Part shown: piece after piece, positions 50,804 through 61,609 of the stretch
How the letters are laid out: each line of letters opens with the position of its first letter
How positions within the stretch are numbered: the first letter of the stretch is position 1
NCBI GenBank assembly: GCA_963691815.1
Contig: OY829646.1
Span: forward strand, 25,888,438-25,952,437
Source: Echiichthys vipera
Lineage: Eukaryota; Chordata; Actinopteri; Perciformes; Trachinidae
Length of the DNA: 64,000 nt
Direction: 5' to 3'
The notes under the pieces: model-generated
Databases searched by the model: none
What the model saw: the letters and a program-made list of their open reading frames with translations, nothing else
What the model was told of the DNA's origin: nothing
Position numbers and translations under genes: made by a program

Positions 50804-51184
50804 AATTTTTCCTCACACACTATCTCTGTGATGAATATTTATTAGCGTGTCACAGTGTCTTCTCCGAGCTTAGAACACATTTATCAGCACAACTAGAGCC
50901 ATGCTTTAATCCTCCAGGGTTTTCATTGACATTTCATAATATCTTTACACAGATTTACTCAGTGTGTGGGATGTTGTATTATCGAATAATATAGCATTAA
51001 TTAGGGCGAGTGACCTATTGTATTTGTAATGATTGTATGAGTAAATGTAATAGATACAGATGAATGGCATGATGGTACAGTGTCAAGTTTTAGGATGGAG
51101 GTTATGTACAGTATTATTTCAAATAATAAAAGCGAGGTTCATGAGCACTCATAAATTCAAGGTATTTTTAAAGTCATTAGATCA

Positions 51185-51400
51185 GGTTATTTGTCTGGGA
51201 AGAGGTTTCCCCTTTCATCCAAGAGGCTTCATCAGTTCATTTATGCATCTGACCAGGCTGGGACTGGTCCCAAGCCGGACCAGCATCGGACCAGTCCCAG
51301 CCTGGTCAGATGCATAAATGAACTGATGAAGCCTCTTGAAATGTCTTCCTAGGCAAATAACCAAGTCCAGTTGCTTTTGACTTAAATTTCTTTGGGGACT
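51185..51400. mobile_element. Penelope-like palindromic fragment (copy 1)
   Basis: Two arms of about 80-86 bases (51,185-51,270 and 51,288-51,362) are reverse complements around a 17-base spacer. A tail of PLE 3' sequence (AAGTCCAGTTGCTTTTGACT) follows. The arms match the PLE 3' untranslated region at 6,028-6,100 and 63,070-63,140. The right arm lacks about ten bases found in the left arm. No coding part remains. Confidence 0.75.
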
Positions 51401-53503
51401 GTCAGACAAGAAGAGATCGTTCTAATGAAAAGAAAATCGCTGTTTAAAAGCTCAGGAGCTGATTCGACATCACAGCTGCACAAAGAGCAGCCTCAGAGAG
51501 GGTGTGATAAGAGGCTTAGAGGGTACAGACGGGTCAGTGCTGTCACTCAAGCTGCAGTTTCAGTGGGTTATTGAAGGGTCATAATGGATATTCATGTTCG
51601 CTCTGCCACAACCAGAACAACATATAATGATATCAATCAAAGACATAATATCTTGCATGTGCTCTTTCTCTAAAAAGGCTCCCTCTTACAGAATGACTTT
51701 TTGTTTGACAAAGAAAGTTTGTTTTCACTGACTTTCATCTAGTAATATGATTTAAACATATTGATTGTTCCCTAAAACTATTATTTCTTAAATATTGTAT
51801 TATGTATTATTATTTTTAAAGGATGGGATTAAGCACAGTCATTTAGGAAAAAGATTTCCATTATCAAATTAAATAAAAGAAGAAAGACAGGATGAAGCAG
51901 TTTTAGGTATTAAAATGAAGGAAAAAGAGGATTCTAGGAGACTAAAGGACATATGTGCAATAAAAGATGCACTTCTTACTGCTTACTTACTACTACCCAC
52001 ACACTGCTATTATAGCACTTGTGTGTGGTGTTTTCATATACAGTATATCTAAATATGTTTGATGTAGGCCTGTACGGTCTTTGTATATGTTCACTGTTTT
52101 CAGTGTTGAAATTTTTTTTTTGTTACCTTGGGGCAGATAAAGTCTTCATTAAAATAAAATAGAAGTAGCCAAATTAATCGACCTTTTTATGTTGTTGACA
52201 AGGCCAAAACTCTGTCACAATTAAGATAAGACTCCAGAGAAACTTTGGACTTTTCTGTGTAGTAGTCAATGAGTGGGTTTTCCACAGAGCAACATGTCCT
52301 TTATAAAGTAAGAGCACCTTAAGCAAACAGGCTCTGATAGCATGCAGTGTTCTGTTCTTTACAACAAACTTCCTCTATTTCGAAACAGTGTTGTTTAGAT
52401 TCCAGCAGCACTGTAAATATCAAAGCATCTCTAGTAGAAGTGCTGTATGAACCCTTTAAATTAAAAATAATAAAGACAAGATTAACTTGCTTGATCCAAT
52501 TAATACCAGGGAAATTCACTTGTTACAGCAGTAGAGTCAAACAAGAAGTGACTAACTGACATGGCTATGACAAAAATACAAATAAAAAGTAAAATAGACC
52601 CAGATATATACATTATATATTCATTTAACTTATGCCGATATATACATGATGGATAACTGCACATAATAAAGAAATATAAAACTATTTATCATCACTTACT
52701 GTATCTTTTAGGATGTTGCTCCAATCAGTTTACAAAAACAATGTAGTCGACTACAGGAAAATGTGGGTTTGTAAAAACAGTTTGTATGCTTATTTTTAAA
52801 AGATGATACAGAGTTTATTTTTCACAATGTTCACGAACATCTATGTCAATCCTATTGTTTCATGTCATTGGTTCTTGTTTTTTGTTTGTTTTAAGCGTAA
52901 ATGATGATTAAACTAAATACAAAATACCTTTTGGTCAGGAGCTCATGATATATACAGTAAACGACAATAAATTGTTTGCATTAAGAGATCCTGGCAAAAA
53001 ATATATATTCTGTAACACAAAGAAAAAGTTACACATTTTATATTGATGAATTCTCACAAAAATGAATTGTCATTTTGTCAAAGGGTAATAGTTAATAAAA
53101 TTAAGTTTGTGTGTCTGATTCTGTTCTGTGTAAATTAATTCTCAGTTAATAAATTAATGCAGAGGATTTTTTTTTTAACATTATTAAAGTTTACAGTTTT
53201 ACACATTTTATACAAATAAGAACATACAGTGAGTACATATTATAGAAAGAAAAAAATTTCTGCAATTAGTGCAAAGTCAGTTAAAAGTACGTATAAAGTC
53301 CGTGATGTTTTTATAAAGTGCTCAGGTTTATCAGCACCAGCTTACTACTGCCCCCTACTGATTTGGAGTTACAGCAAGTCTGACATGATAATAAAGCTCT
53401 CACACAAGGCTAGTGTAAAGTGACAATTTAAACCTTGAGAGGGAGGAGGAGGATGCTATTAAAAAAACATTGATTCATAAAAATTAAAAACTAAAAACTG
53501 GGT

Positions 53504-54004
53504 TTAAAAAGTGCAAAAAAGCACCCAAAGAAAATCATAACTTACTGGACAACATGATGTGTGAAAATTTGATGGATATATATATACATATGTATTTAAA
53601 AAACATAAACCGACCCTTGCTTGAATTACAATCACAAGGTTAGTGCTGCTGAGTTCTTTAATAGAAAGCATCCTTACATCAACAGTAACAGAAGCAAACC
53701 CTGCAGTGGCAACAATTTTTTTTTTATAGCAGTTTCCTTGAAAAGTCACATTGTGAATTAAAGAAGACAACATAAGATACCAACAAATAATCAAAACAAA
53801 TATAAAAAGAGCTACTGCAGCAATTGATTTCATACTTTTTTTTATAACACATACATTTCTTCTACTTTTTTTGTTCACACAAAACTTACAGTTGTCCCTG
53901 ACAAACTTGTGCGCAGTTGCACAACTAATATCCTCTGTGTGTTTCCCTGACATTTCTGACCTCGAACAGTCCCTCAAATGCACAGGAATTTCCATCATTG
54001 ACAA
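53504..54004 (-). other. Open frame divergent from saa, probably non-coding
   Basis: A 166-codon open frame reads away from saa and starts 32 bases upstream of the saa TATA-like box. It has a possible single membrane segment (about residues 60-83, IAAVALFIFVLIICWYL) after a Lys/Arg/Cys-rich stretch. Its first part overlaps the C/EBP and NF-kB-like sites. The copy 2 version is cut to 85 codons by a 23-bp deletion. I know no homologue. Low-GC, repeat-poor sequence can give such a frame by chance, so I do not call it a gene. Confidence 0.15.
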
Positions 54005-54041
54005 ATCCTACAACCCAGCTTGTTTCAGAGCAGAATATAAG
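53916..54041 (+). promoter_or_regulatory. saa promoter, copy 1
   Basis: A palindromic C/EBP-type site, GTTGCACAAC, lies at 53,916-53,925. A GGAATTTCC NF-kB-like site lies at 53,985-53,993, and TATAAG lies at 54,036-54,041. Transcription would start near 54,066. C/EBP and NF-kB together drive the acute-phase induction of mammalian SAA, so the arrangement supports inflammatory regulation here. The NF-kB match lacks the leading G of the best consensus. Confidence 0.65.
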
Positions 54042-54208
54042 TAGAGTCATAAGTCAATCACTCAACAATCTATTAAGACTGACTTTACACTCTGCAGGAA
54101 CTGCACAGTAAGTTTGAAAGACCTGAAAAATCTAAATGTTTAACATTTTGTATTTAATGATGAATTACTGTATATGTGATTGTGTTTTCATTTTAGACAT
54201 CTACAACA

Positions 54209-55465
54209 ATGAAGTCGCTTCTGGCAGGAATTGTTCTGATTCTCATTGTGGAAACCAATGCCCAGTGGCACCAGTTTCCTGGTCAAGCCTTTGACGGTTA
54301 GAAACATGACCTTTTTAACGTCTCCACAGGAACAATGTGTATAATTGTATACATGTATCCTTTTAAACCCCCCCCCCCCCTGAATTCTCTCAATTATTTC
54401 ACTCAACCCTGTCTGTTGTCCTGATCAGGAGCTCGTGATATGTGGCGAGCATACAGTGACATGAAGGATGCCAACTGGAAAAACTCAGACAAATACTTTC
54501 ATGCCAGAGGAAACTACGATGCGGCCCAGAGAGGAGAAGGGGGCAGATGGGCAGCTGAGGTTATCAGGTGAGGAGCAAAGAGAAGGAAAGAATTAGCTGC
54601 TTTTAAATTGTTGGCTGTTGCATATTGTTGTTGTCCCCCCCTCAAAAATAAATGCTTCTGGTTAAAAAAATGCAGATGGATCTAATAGCATTTCCTCCGT
54701 ATTATAAATTGTTATTTCTTTTTGTTTTACCATGGGAAAATTGAGGAGTACCTCTGGGACCATTTTCAGCCCTTTATTATTTTTCATGTATATGCTACCA
54801 CTAGCTAACATAATTCAAAGGCATTATAGCTCCTTTTTCTATACAGATGAAAACCAGATATGTATCATTTGGTTACAATAATTGCATCCAATCAAAACAA
54901 TCTGCAGGCCTACCTTAATGAGGCCCCTTCTCAAAACCTCCCTAAAATATAGATACATTTGGTGATCATTATAGGTCCAGACTCTTCCCACAGCCTAACA
55001 TGTCACACCGTAGTACATCCTCCTTTAACACTATCTTTGGAATTTGGGGAAATCAGTGCTGCTGTCCTGCAGCTTATTAAAGATCCAATGCAAATGTACA
55101 ATTCGAACTATCGGATGATCTGTGTTCCTGCCCAAGACAATATAACCTGTTTTTATTTGGCTAGTTCAGAGCCTTGCTTTAACTGATTAGTTAAATGTAT
55201 ATATTATGCTGCTCTAATATAAAGTGTTTCTGATTTGCGGCCTTTTACAACACTTTGTAAGTAGGTTTTGTGCTGGTACTTGTTTTGTGCTTGTGCTGGT
55301 ATTTATTGTCTAGTTTCCCATTTCAGTAATGGCAGAGAGTGGGTGCAGGAAAGACTGGGTCATGGTGCCGAGGACTCTGCTGATGATCAGAGAGCAAATG
55401 CTCATGGACGCAACGGAGGAGATCCCAACGTTTTCAGGCCAGCGGGACTTCCTGAAAAATATTAA
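54209..55465 (+). CDS. saa: Serum amyloid A, copy 1
   Basis: A secreted acute-phase apolipoprotein that associates with HDL and acts in inflammation and lipid handling. Coding exons are 54,209-54,296, 54,429-54,567 and 55,327-55,465, joined at GT-AG introns to give 121 residues, the usual family length. A non-coding first exon (about 54,066-54,107) precedes intron 54,108-54,196. This matches the four-exon mammalian SAA structure. The N-terminus is a hydrophobic signal peptide (about residues 1-18). The family core follows: GARDMWRAYSDM (30-41), DKYFHARGNYDAA (50-62), WAAEVIS (70-76) and the C-terminal FRPAGLPEKY (112-121). The start is the first ATG of exon 2, in ACAACAATGA context. A poly(A) signal lies at 55,483. 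Intron 3 holds a LINE remnant. Its protein is identical to that of copy 2. Confidence 0.97.
54744..55080 (+). mobile_element. Degenerate LINE reverse-transcriptase fragment in saa intron 3
   Basis: Conceptual translation across frames gives the order of a non-LTR reverse transcriptase. A GVPxG...SxL-like block (GGAGTACCTCTGGGACC) comes first, then YMLPLANIIQRHYS-like sequence, a decayed catalytic-loop 'YADD' position (YTDEN) and later IIIGPDSS. Stops and shifts are frequent, so it is an old fossil. The same fossil is in copy 2. Confidence 0.55.
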
Positions 55466-55482
55466 AGGCATTGACCATTAAC

Positions 55483-55488
55483 AATAAA
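55483..55488 (+). other. Poly(A) signal, saa copy 1
   Basis: AATAAA lies 18 bases after the stop codon, giving a very short 3' UTR. Confidence 0.8.
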
Positions 55489-55573
55489 ACTAATGAAAGA
55501 AATTTCTAGTGTTGGAGTTTTTGATAATAAGGTTACAGTATATGGTGTTTGACAGAAAATGCATTTACAACAG

Positions 55574-56170
55574 AGGTTTTGTTTTGTCATGAGATCTTAA
55601 CCCTGTTCTGTTTGTTGTTACCAAACACCTCTCATCTCCTGCCTCTTAACCACCAGTGATCACTACTGCAAGAAATAGACTAATCTCAGATAACTCACTC
55701 ATGTATGCACCCACAAAAGACAGTTTTTTGACCCAGCCCAAACCTACAGAAGAAGACAATGACAAAAATCCCTGAATTTAACAATATACTGACTCCAGTC
55801 TAAGTTATTGACATTATTCCAGCTCCCTGACAAAGAAAGTTGCATAATGGATGATTGAATAAACATAATTCAAGTAACTTTGTTTTTTTTGAAAATGTAA
55901 AGTGAGAAATTAAGGTGCCTTTTAGAGGATTAAGTCTGGTTCATTGAGACATGTGTAGGCTATTTTGTGTCAGATTTCATCCCTGTCCATCTGTGATGGT
56001 GCTCTTTGTGCTTCCTTCAGCTGTAATGTTGGGATATGGCCACAAAGTGGCAGAGCTGCACCTGACATCTGAGGCTGATGCAATTAGAGAGAATCTTCCT
56101 TGTGATCCACTGGATGTTGATTAAGCCTGTGAATGTTCTCATTTGTCCAGGTCATCGTTATGCCCAAAAA
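55574..56170. other. Spacer between duplicated units
   Basis: Sequence unique to the interval between the two copies. It has no exon or repeat that I can name before the Penelope-like block. Confidence 0.5.
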
Positions 56171-56365
56171 GCAATTTCAGTCAAAAGCAACTGGACTCGT
56201 TTTTGTTTTGTTTTTTTCTAGGAAGACGTTTCACCTCTCATCCGAGAGGCTTCATCTAGTCAGATGGTAGATAAACTGAAGAAGCCTCTTGGATGAGAGG
56301 TGAAACGTCTTCCTAGACAAAAAAAACAAACAAGTCCAGTTGCTTTTGACTGAAATTGCTTTATG
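56125..56365. mobile_element. Penelope-like palindromic fragment in the spacer
   Basis: Arms of about 80-85 bases (from 56,171 and back to 56,359) are reverse complements around a centre near 56,267. Both carry the PLE 3' landmarks AATTTCAGTCAAAAGCAACT and GAAGACGTTTCACCTCTCAT. A PLE terminus (CCTGTGAATGTTCTCATTTG) precedes the left arm at 56,127. Each arm has a T-rich or A-rich interruption at the same place, so the hairpin copied itself after that change. No coding part. Confidence 0.75.
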
Positions 56366-57110
56366 GGGTAAGATGTTGATTAATTTTAATGACAATAAAA
56401 AAACGTATTTTCATCTCAGCATGGATAATTCTGTGCCAAGGCTGCTCCATTGTGGCTGATACAGTTTAGTAACAGAGATAATTAATGTGATTCACCGATG
56501 AATGCCTGCATACAAATATACCCTTTACGCACAACCTGCCGAAGTTGTATCCTTCCATCCCTCGCTTACGTGTTGAGCCTTTTTTTCCATTAGTGTCAGT
56601 GTCACGAGCAACATGTGGGCTTTCATTATCACCATCATGCCATTACAGCCAATAGGCCCATACAGTCGATAAGGCACATTTACTCACAGTTCACGTTCGC
56701 CAAGAGCCACGCGCATAACGTGGCTCACTGGCGGTCTCTAGTGTTACACATCAATCAGTGGCAGTCAGCTGGGTGCTGTTGGGGGTGATCCTTCCTCCTA
56801 TCCATTATTAGACTGTCAAATATATATATTTAAGATACACCAGGTGCAAAGTAAATGGTCATTTAAATGTCATAACCTTTGACTGATATAACTAAACTTA
56901 CAATATGCATGGTTCACTAGCAGTGAAAGTAAAATAACATGTAACAAAAATATTAATATGATTGATGTGAATATAATATACATTACATGAGATTTAAGAG
57001 TGACAAGGAAGTATTTAAAAACAATTCAAATGACTATAAAGCTGGATAGTTTTTTTCTGTTCTGTCCTAATGTTGTGTAACATGGGATTCATCTGTCTAC
57101 AGTTTTTGTA

Positions 57111-57365
57111 ATTCAATTCAGTTCAATTCATTTTGATTTATAGTGCCAAATCCTAACAAAAGTTATCTCAGGACACTTTACAGAGTAGGTATAGACCATA
57201 CTCTATGACTTATTTAAGATCAACATAGACCCAACAATTCCTCCATAGAGTACGGTGGCAACGAAAACCTTCCCTATAACAGGCACGTCTGACAGACCCA
57301 GCTCTATAGAGGTATGGAGGAAGTCACTGACAAAGTTCTCACAGCCCGAAACCAAAACTCTCTGC
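57111..57365 (-). mobile_element. LINE 3' end (copy 2)
   Basis: Counterpart of the minus-strand LINE 3' end at 49,892-50,150, with a few substitutions. Confidence 0.6.
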
Positions 57366-58390
57366 ATGTCACTAGATTATGATCTTACTATGGTCAGCTG
57401 GTAACTGATATGATTGCATTGCAACAAAATGTTTAGTCATTATTTAATACATCTGCTTTATACAACATTCAGTGCATATTTCAACTTCTAGGGGGTCACG
57501 TGGTGCAGACTGTAAAGTTCTTTGAGGCAAATTTCTTTAATTGTGATTTTTGGTCTACATATGAAACAGATTTCTTTTGACTGCACGTATCTTATTTAAT
57601 CATAATGGAATAGCATTAAATGTATCACCACAAATCAGAATATTTTTGTTGTATAAGAAGTGGCCGTTTTTAATTACCAGCTTAAGATGGTAAAGGACAA
57701 TTCAACTGTTTGAGCATGTTTTTTGAAAAGTATTTGACCTTTATTAGATTTTCTTCTGTCTTATAAAGACCGTTTGTCGGAAAAATATCCCATCAACCCA
57801 CAGCCCTTAGTGTGTCTGTCTAGAGTGACTTTTTTTTGTTACTATCTGCCTGAAGGCAACTGGAGAAGGCAAACTATTTTAATACACAGCGACATCTAGA
57901 GGATTTATTTAGCGTAACATACCAAAAGCAAATGGTAGCATTAACAACTAAGACACACACAAACAACTTTTCCTGTTTCAAGCTCCTCATTGCATCAGCC
58001 CCCCCCCTCACTTTTTCCTCACACACTATCTCTGTGATGAATATTTATTAGCGTGTCACAGTGTCTTCTCCGAGCTTAGAACACATTTATCAGCACAACT
58101 AGAGCCGTGCTTTAATCCTCCAGGGTTTTCATTGACATTTCATAATGTCTTCACACAGATTTACTCAGTGTGTGGGATGTTGTATTATCAAATAATATAG
58201 CATTAATTAGGGCGAGTGACCTATTGTATTTGTGATGATTGTATGAGTAAATGTAATAGATACAGATGAATGGCATGATGGTACAGTGTCAAGTTTTAGG
58301 ATGGAGGTTATGTACAGTGTTATTTCAAATAATGAAAGCGAGGTTCATGAGCACTCAGAAATTCAAGGTATTTTTAAAGTCATCAGATCA

Positions 58391-58606
58391 GGTTATTTGT
58401 CTGGGAAGAGGTTTCCCCTTTCATCCAAGAGGCTTCATCAGTTAATTTATGCATCTGACCAGGCTGGGACTGGTCCCAAGCCGGACCAGCATCGGACCAG
58501 TCCCAGCCTGGTCAGATGCATAAATGAAATGATGAAGCCTCTTGAAACGTCTTCCTAGGCAAATAACCAAGTCCAGTTGCTTTTGACTTAAATTTCTTTG
58601 GGGACT
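58391..58606. mobile_element. Penelope-like palindromic fragment (copy 2)
   Basis: Counterpart of 51,185-51,400. The same two arms, spacer and right-arm deletion are present, so the insertion predates the duplication. Confidence 0.75.
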
Positions 58607-61147
58607 GTCCGACAAGAAGAGATCGTTCTGATGAAAAGAAAATCGCTGTTTAAAAGCTCAGGAGCTGATTCGACATCACAGCTGCACAAAGAGCAGCCTC
58701 AGAGAGGGTGTGATAAGAGGCTTAGAGGGTACAGACGGGTCAGTGCTGTCACTCAAGCTGCAGTTTCAGTGGGTTATTGAAGGTTCATAATGGATATTAA
58801 TGTTCGCTCTGCCACAACCAGAACAACATATAATGATATCAATCAAATATATAATATCTTGCATGTGCTCTTTCTCTAAAAAGGCAGGCCCTCTTACACA
58901 ATGACTTTTTGTTTGACAAAGAAAGTTTTTTTTCACTGACTTTCATCTAGTAATATGATTTAAACATATTGATTGTTCCCTAAAACTATTATTTCTCAAA
59001 TATTGTATTATGTATTATTATTTTAAAGGATGGGATTAAGCACAGTCATTTAGGAAAAAGATTTCCATTATCAAGTTAAATAAAAGAAGAAAGAGAGGAT
59101 GAAGCAGTTTTAGGTATTCAAATGAAGGAAAAAGAGGATTCTAGGAGACTAAAGGACATATGTGCAATAAAAGATGCACTTCTTACTGCTTACTTACTAC
59201 TACCCACACACTGCTTTTATAGCACTTGTGTGTGGTGTTTTCATATACAGTATATCTAAATATGTTTGATGTAGGCCTGTAAGGTCTTTGTATATGTTCA
59301 CTGTTTTCAGTGTTGAAATTTTTTTTTTTGTTACCTTGGGGCAGATAAAGTCTTCATTAAAATAAAAGAGAAGGAGCCAAATTAATCTACCTTTTTATGT
59401 TGTTGACAAGGCCAAAACTCTGTCACAATTAAGATAAGACTCCAGAGAAACTTTGGACTTTTCTGTGTAGTAGTCAATGAGTGGGTTTTCCACAGAGCAA
59501 CATGTCCTTTATAAAGTAAGAGCACCTTAAGCAAACAGGCTCTGATAGCATGCAGTGTTCTGTTCTTTACAACAAACTTCCTCTATTTCGAAACAGTGTT
59601 GTTTAGATTCCAGCAGCACTGTAAATATCAAAGCATCTCTAGTAGAAGTGCTGTATGAACCCTTTAAATTAAAAATAATAAAGACAAGATTAACTTGCTT
59701 GATCCAATTAATACCAGGGAAATTCACTTGTTACAGCAGTAGAGTCAAACAAGAAGTGACTAACTGACATGACTATGACAAAAATACAAATAAAAAGTAA
59801 AATAGACCCAGATATATATATATTATATATTGATTTAACTTATGCCGATATATACATGATGGATAACTGCACATAATAAAGAAATATAAAACTATTTATC
59901 ATCACTTACTGTATCTTTTAGTATGTTGCTCCAATCAGTTAACAAAAACAATGTAGTCGACTACAGGAAAATGTGGGTTTGTAAAAACTGTTTGTATGCT
60001 TATTTTTAAAAGTTGATGCAGAGTTTATTTTTCACAATGTTCAAGAACATCTATGTCAATCCTATTGTTTCATGTCATTGGTTCTTGTTTTTTGTTTGTT
60101 TTAAGCGTAAATGACGATTAAACTAAATACAAAATACCTTTTGGTCAGGAGTTCATGATATTTACAGTAAACGACAATAAATTGTTTGCATTAAGAGATC
60201 CTGGCAAAAAAATATATTCTGTAACACAAAGAAAAAGTTACACATTTTATATTGATGATTTCTCACAAAAATTAATTGTCATTTTCTCAAAGGGTGGTGG
60301 TTAACGGCATTGAAATGAAGGTTGTGTGTCTGATTCTGTTCTGTGTAAGGAGTGAAGGATATGTAGGCCCTACAATCCTAAAATTTCACACATCTTTCCG
60401 TGCTTACACTTCTATCTTATCATCTGAACATCACAGCAAAAATGTCTCTGGTTTTTTAATGTTTCTAAGATGTTAATCCTGATTAAATGTGTTTTTCTCT
60501 GTGTATTCTTTTATTCACCTTCTCTTGGCTGCAGCTGCACCAGCACTTCTTTTTTTTTATAGAGCTCAGTTAAATTTTTTTTAAACTTAATTAAAATTAC
60601 AGTTTTACACATTTTATACAAATAAGAACATACAGTGAGTACATATTATAGAAAGAAAAAACTATCTGCAAATAGTGCAAAGTCAGTTAAAAGTGCGTAT
60701 AAAGTCTGTGATGTTTTTATAAAGTGCTGTGTGTCCAGGACCTGAAATGTTCAGGTTTATCAGCACCAGCTTACTACTGCCCCCTACTGATTTGGAGTTA
60801 CAGCAAGTCTGACATGATAATAAAGCTCTCACACAAGGCTAGTGTAAAGTGACAATTTAAACCTTGAGAGGGAGGAGGAGGATGCTATAAAAAAACATTG
60901 ATTCATCAAAATTAAAAACTAAAAACTGGGCGTAAAAAGTGCAAAAAAGCACCCAAAGAAAAACAGAACTTACTGGACAACATGATGTGTGAAAATTTGA
61001 TATATACATACATATGTATTTAAAAAACATAAACTGACCCTTGCTTAAATTACAATTACAAGGTTAGTGCTGCTGAGTTCTTTAATAGAAAGCATCCTTA
61101 CATCAACAGTAACAGAAGCAAACCCTGCAGTGGCAACAATTATTTTT

Positions 61148-61405
61148 TTATAGCAGTGTCCTTGAAAAGTCACATTGTGAATTAAAGAAGACAACATAAG
61201 ATATAAAAAGAGCTACTGCAGCAATTGATTTCATACTTTTTTTTATAACACATACATTTCTTCTACTTTTTTTGTTCACACAAAACTTACAGTTGTCCCT
61301 GACAAACTTGTGGGCAGTTGCACAACTAATATCCTCTGTGTGTTTCCCTGACATTTCTGACCTCGAACAGTCCCTCAAATGCACAGGAATTTCCATCATT
61401 GACAA
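61148..61405 (-). other. Open frame divergent from saa, truncated copy
   Basis: Counterpart of the open frame at 53,504-54,004. The first 68 codons match except for one or two bases. A 23-bp deletion then changes frame inside the hydrophobic segment (ALFI then SYVVFF) and the frame ends after 85 codons. This loss argues against a conserved protein. Confidence 0.15.
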
Positions 61406-61442
61406 ATCCTACAACCCAGCTTGTTTCAGAGCAGAATATAAG
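61317..61442 (+). promoter_or_regulatory. saa promoter, copy 2
   Basis: GTTGCACAAC (61,317-61,326), GGAATTTCC (61,386-61,394) and TATAAG (61,437-61,442) are preserved at the same spacing as in copy 1, despite nearby substitutions. Both genes should therefore respond to the same inflammatory signals. Confidence 0.65.
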
Positions 61443-61609
61443 TAGAGACATAAGTCAATCACTCAACAATCTATTAAGACTGACTCTACACTCTGCAGGA
61501 ACTGCAAAGTAAGTTTGAAAGACCTGAAAAATCTAAATGTTTAACATTTTGTATTTAATGATGAACTACTGTATATGTGATTGTGTTTTCATTTTAGACA
61601 TCTACAACA

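Larger units (their letters stand above)
49271..55573 (+). repeat. Segmental tandem duplication, copy 1 (contains saa)
   Basis: About 6.3 kb that recurs in direct orientation at 56,489-62,980 with only scattered substitutions and small indels. The unit contains a minus-strand LINE 3' end, a polyC run, a Penelope-like palindrome, an AT-rich 2 kb block and a complete saa gene with its promoter. Homology begins around GATTCACC and stops just after the ACAACAG at 55,573, downstream of the poly(A) signal. Offsets between the copies grow from 7,218 to 7,407 bases, so copy 2 is about 190 bases longer. Confidence 0.95.

Noticed and set aside
51392..51574. 60-codon frame conserved between the two units (also at 58,598)
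   Set aside because: Conservation follows from the recent duplication, and it starts in Penelope-like sequence. No homology.
52319..52559. Overlapping 66- and 70-codon frames present in both units
   Set aside because: Opposite-strand overlapping frames in a recently duplicated block. Identity reflects age, not coding selection.
54959..55186. 75-codon frame in saa intron 3
   Set aside because: Lies in the intron and is part of the LINE reverse-transcriptase fossil, not an alternative saa exon.
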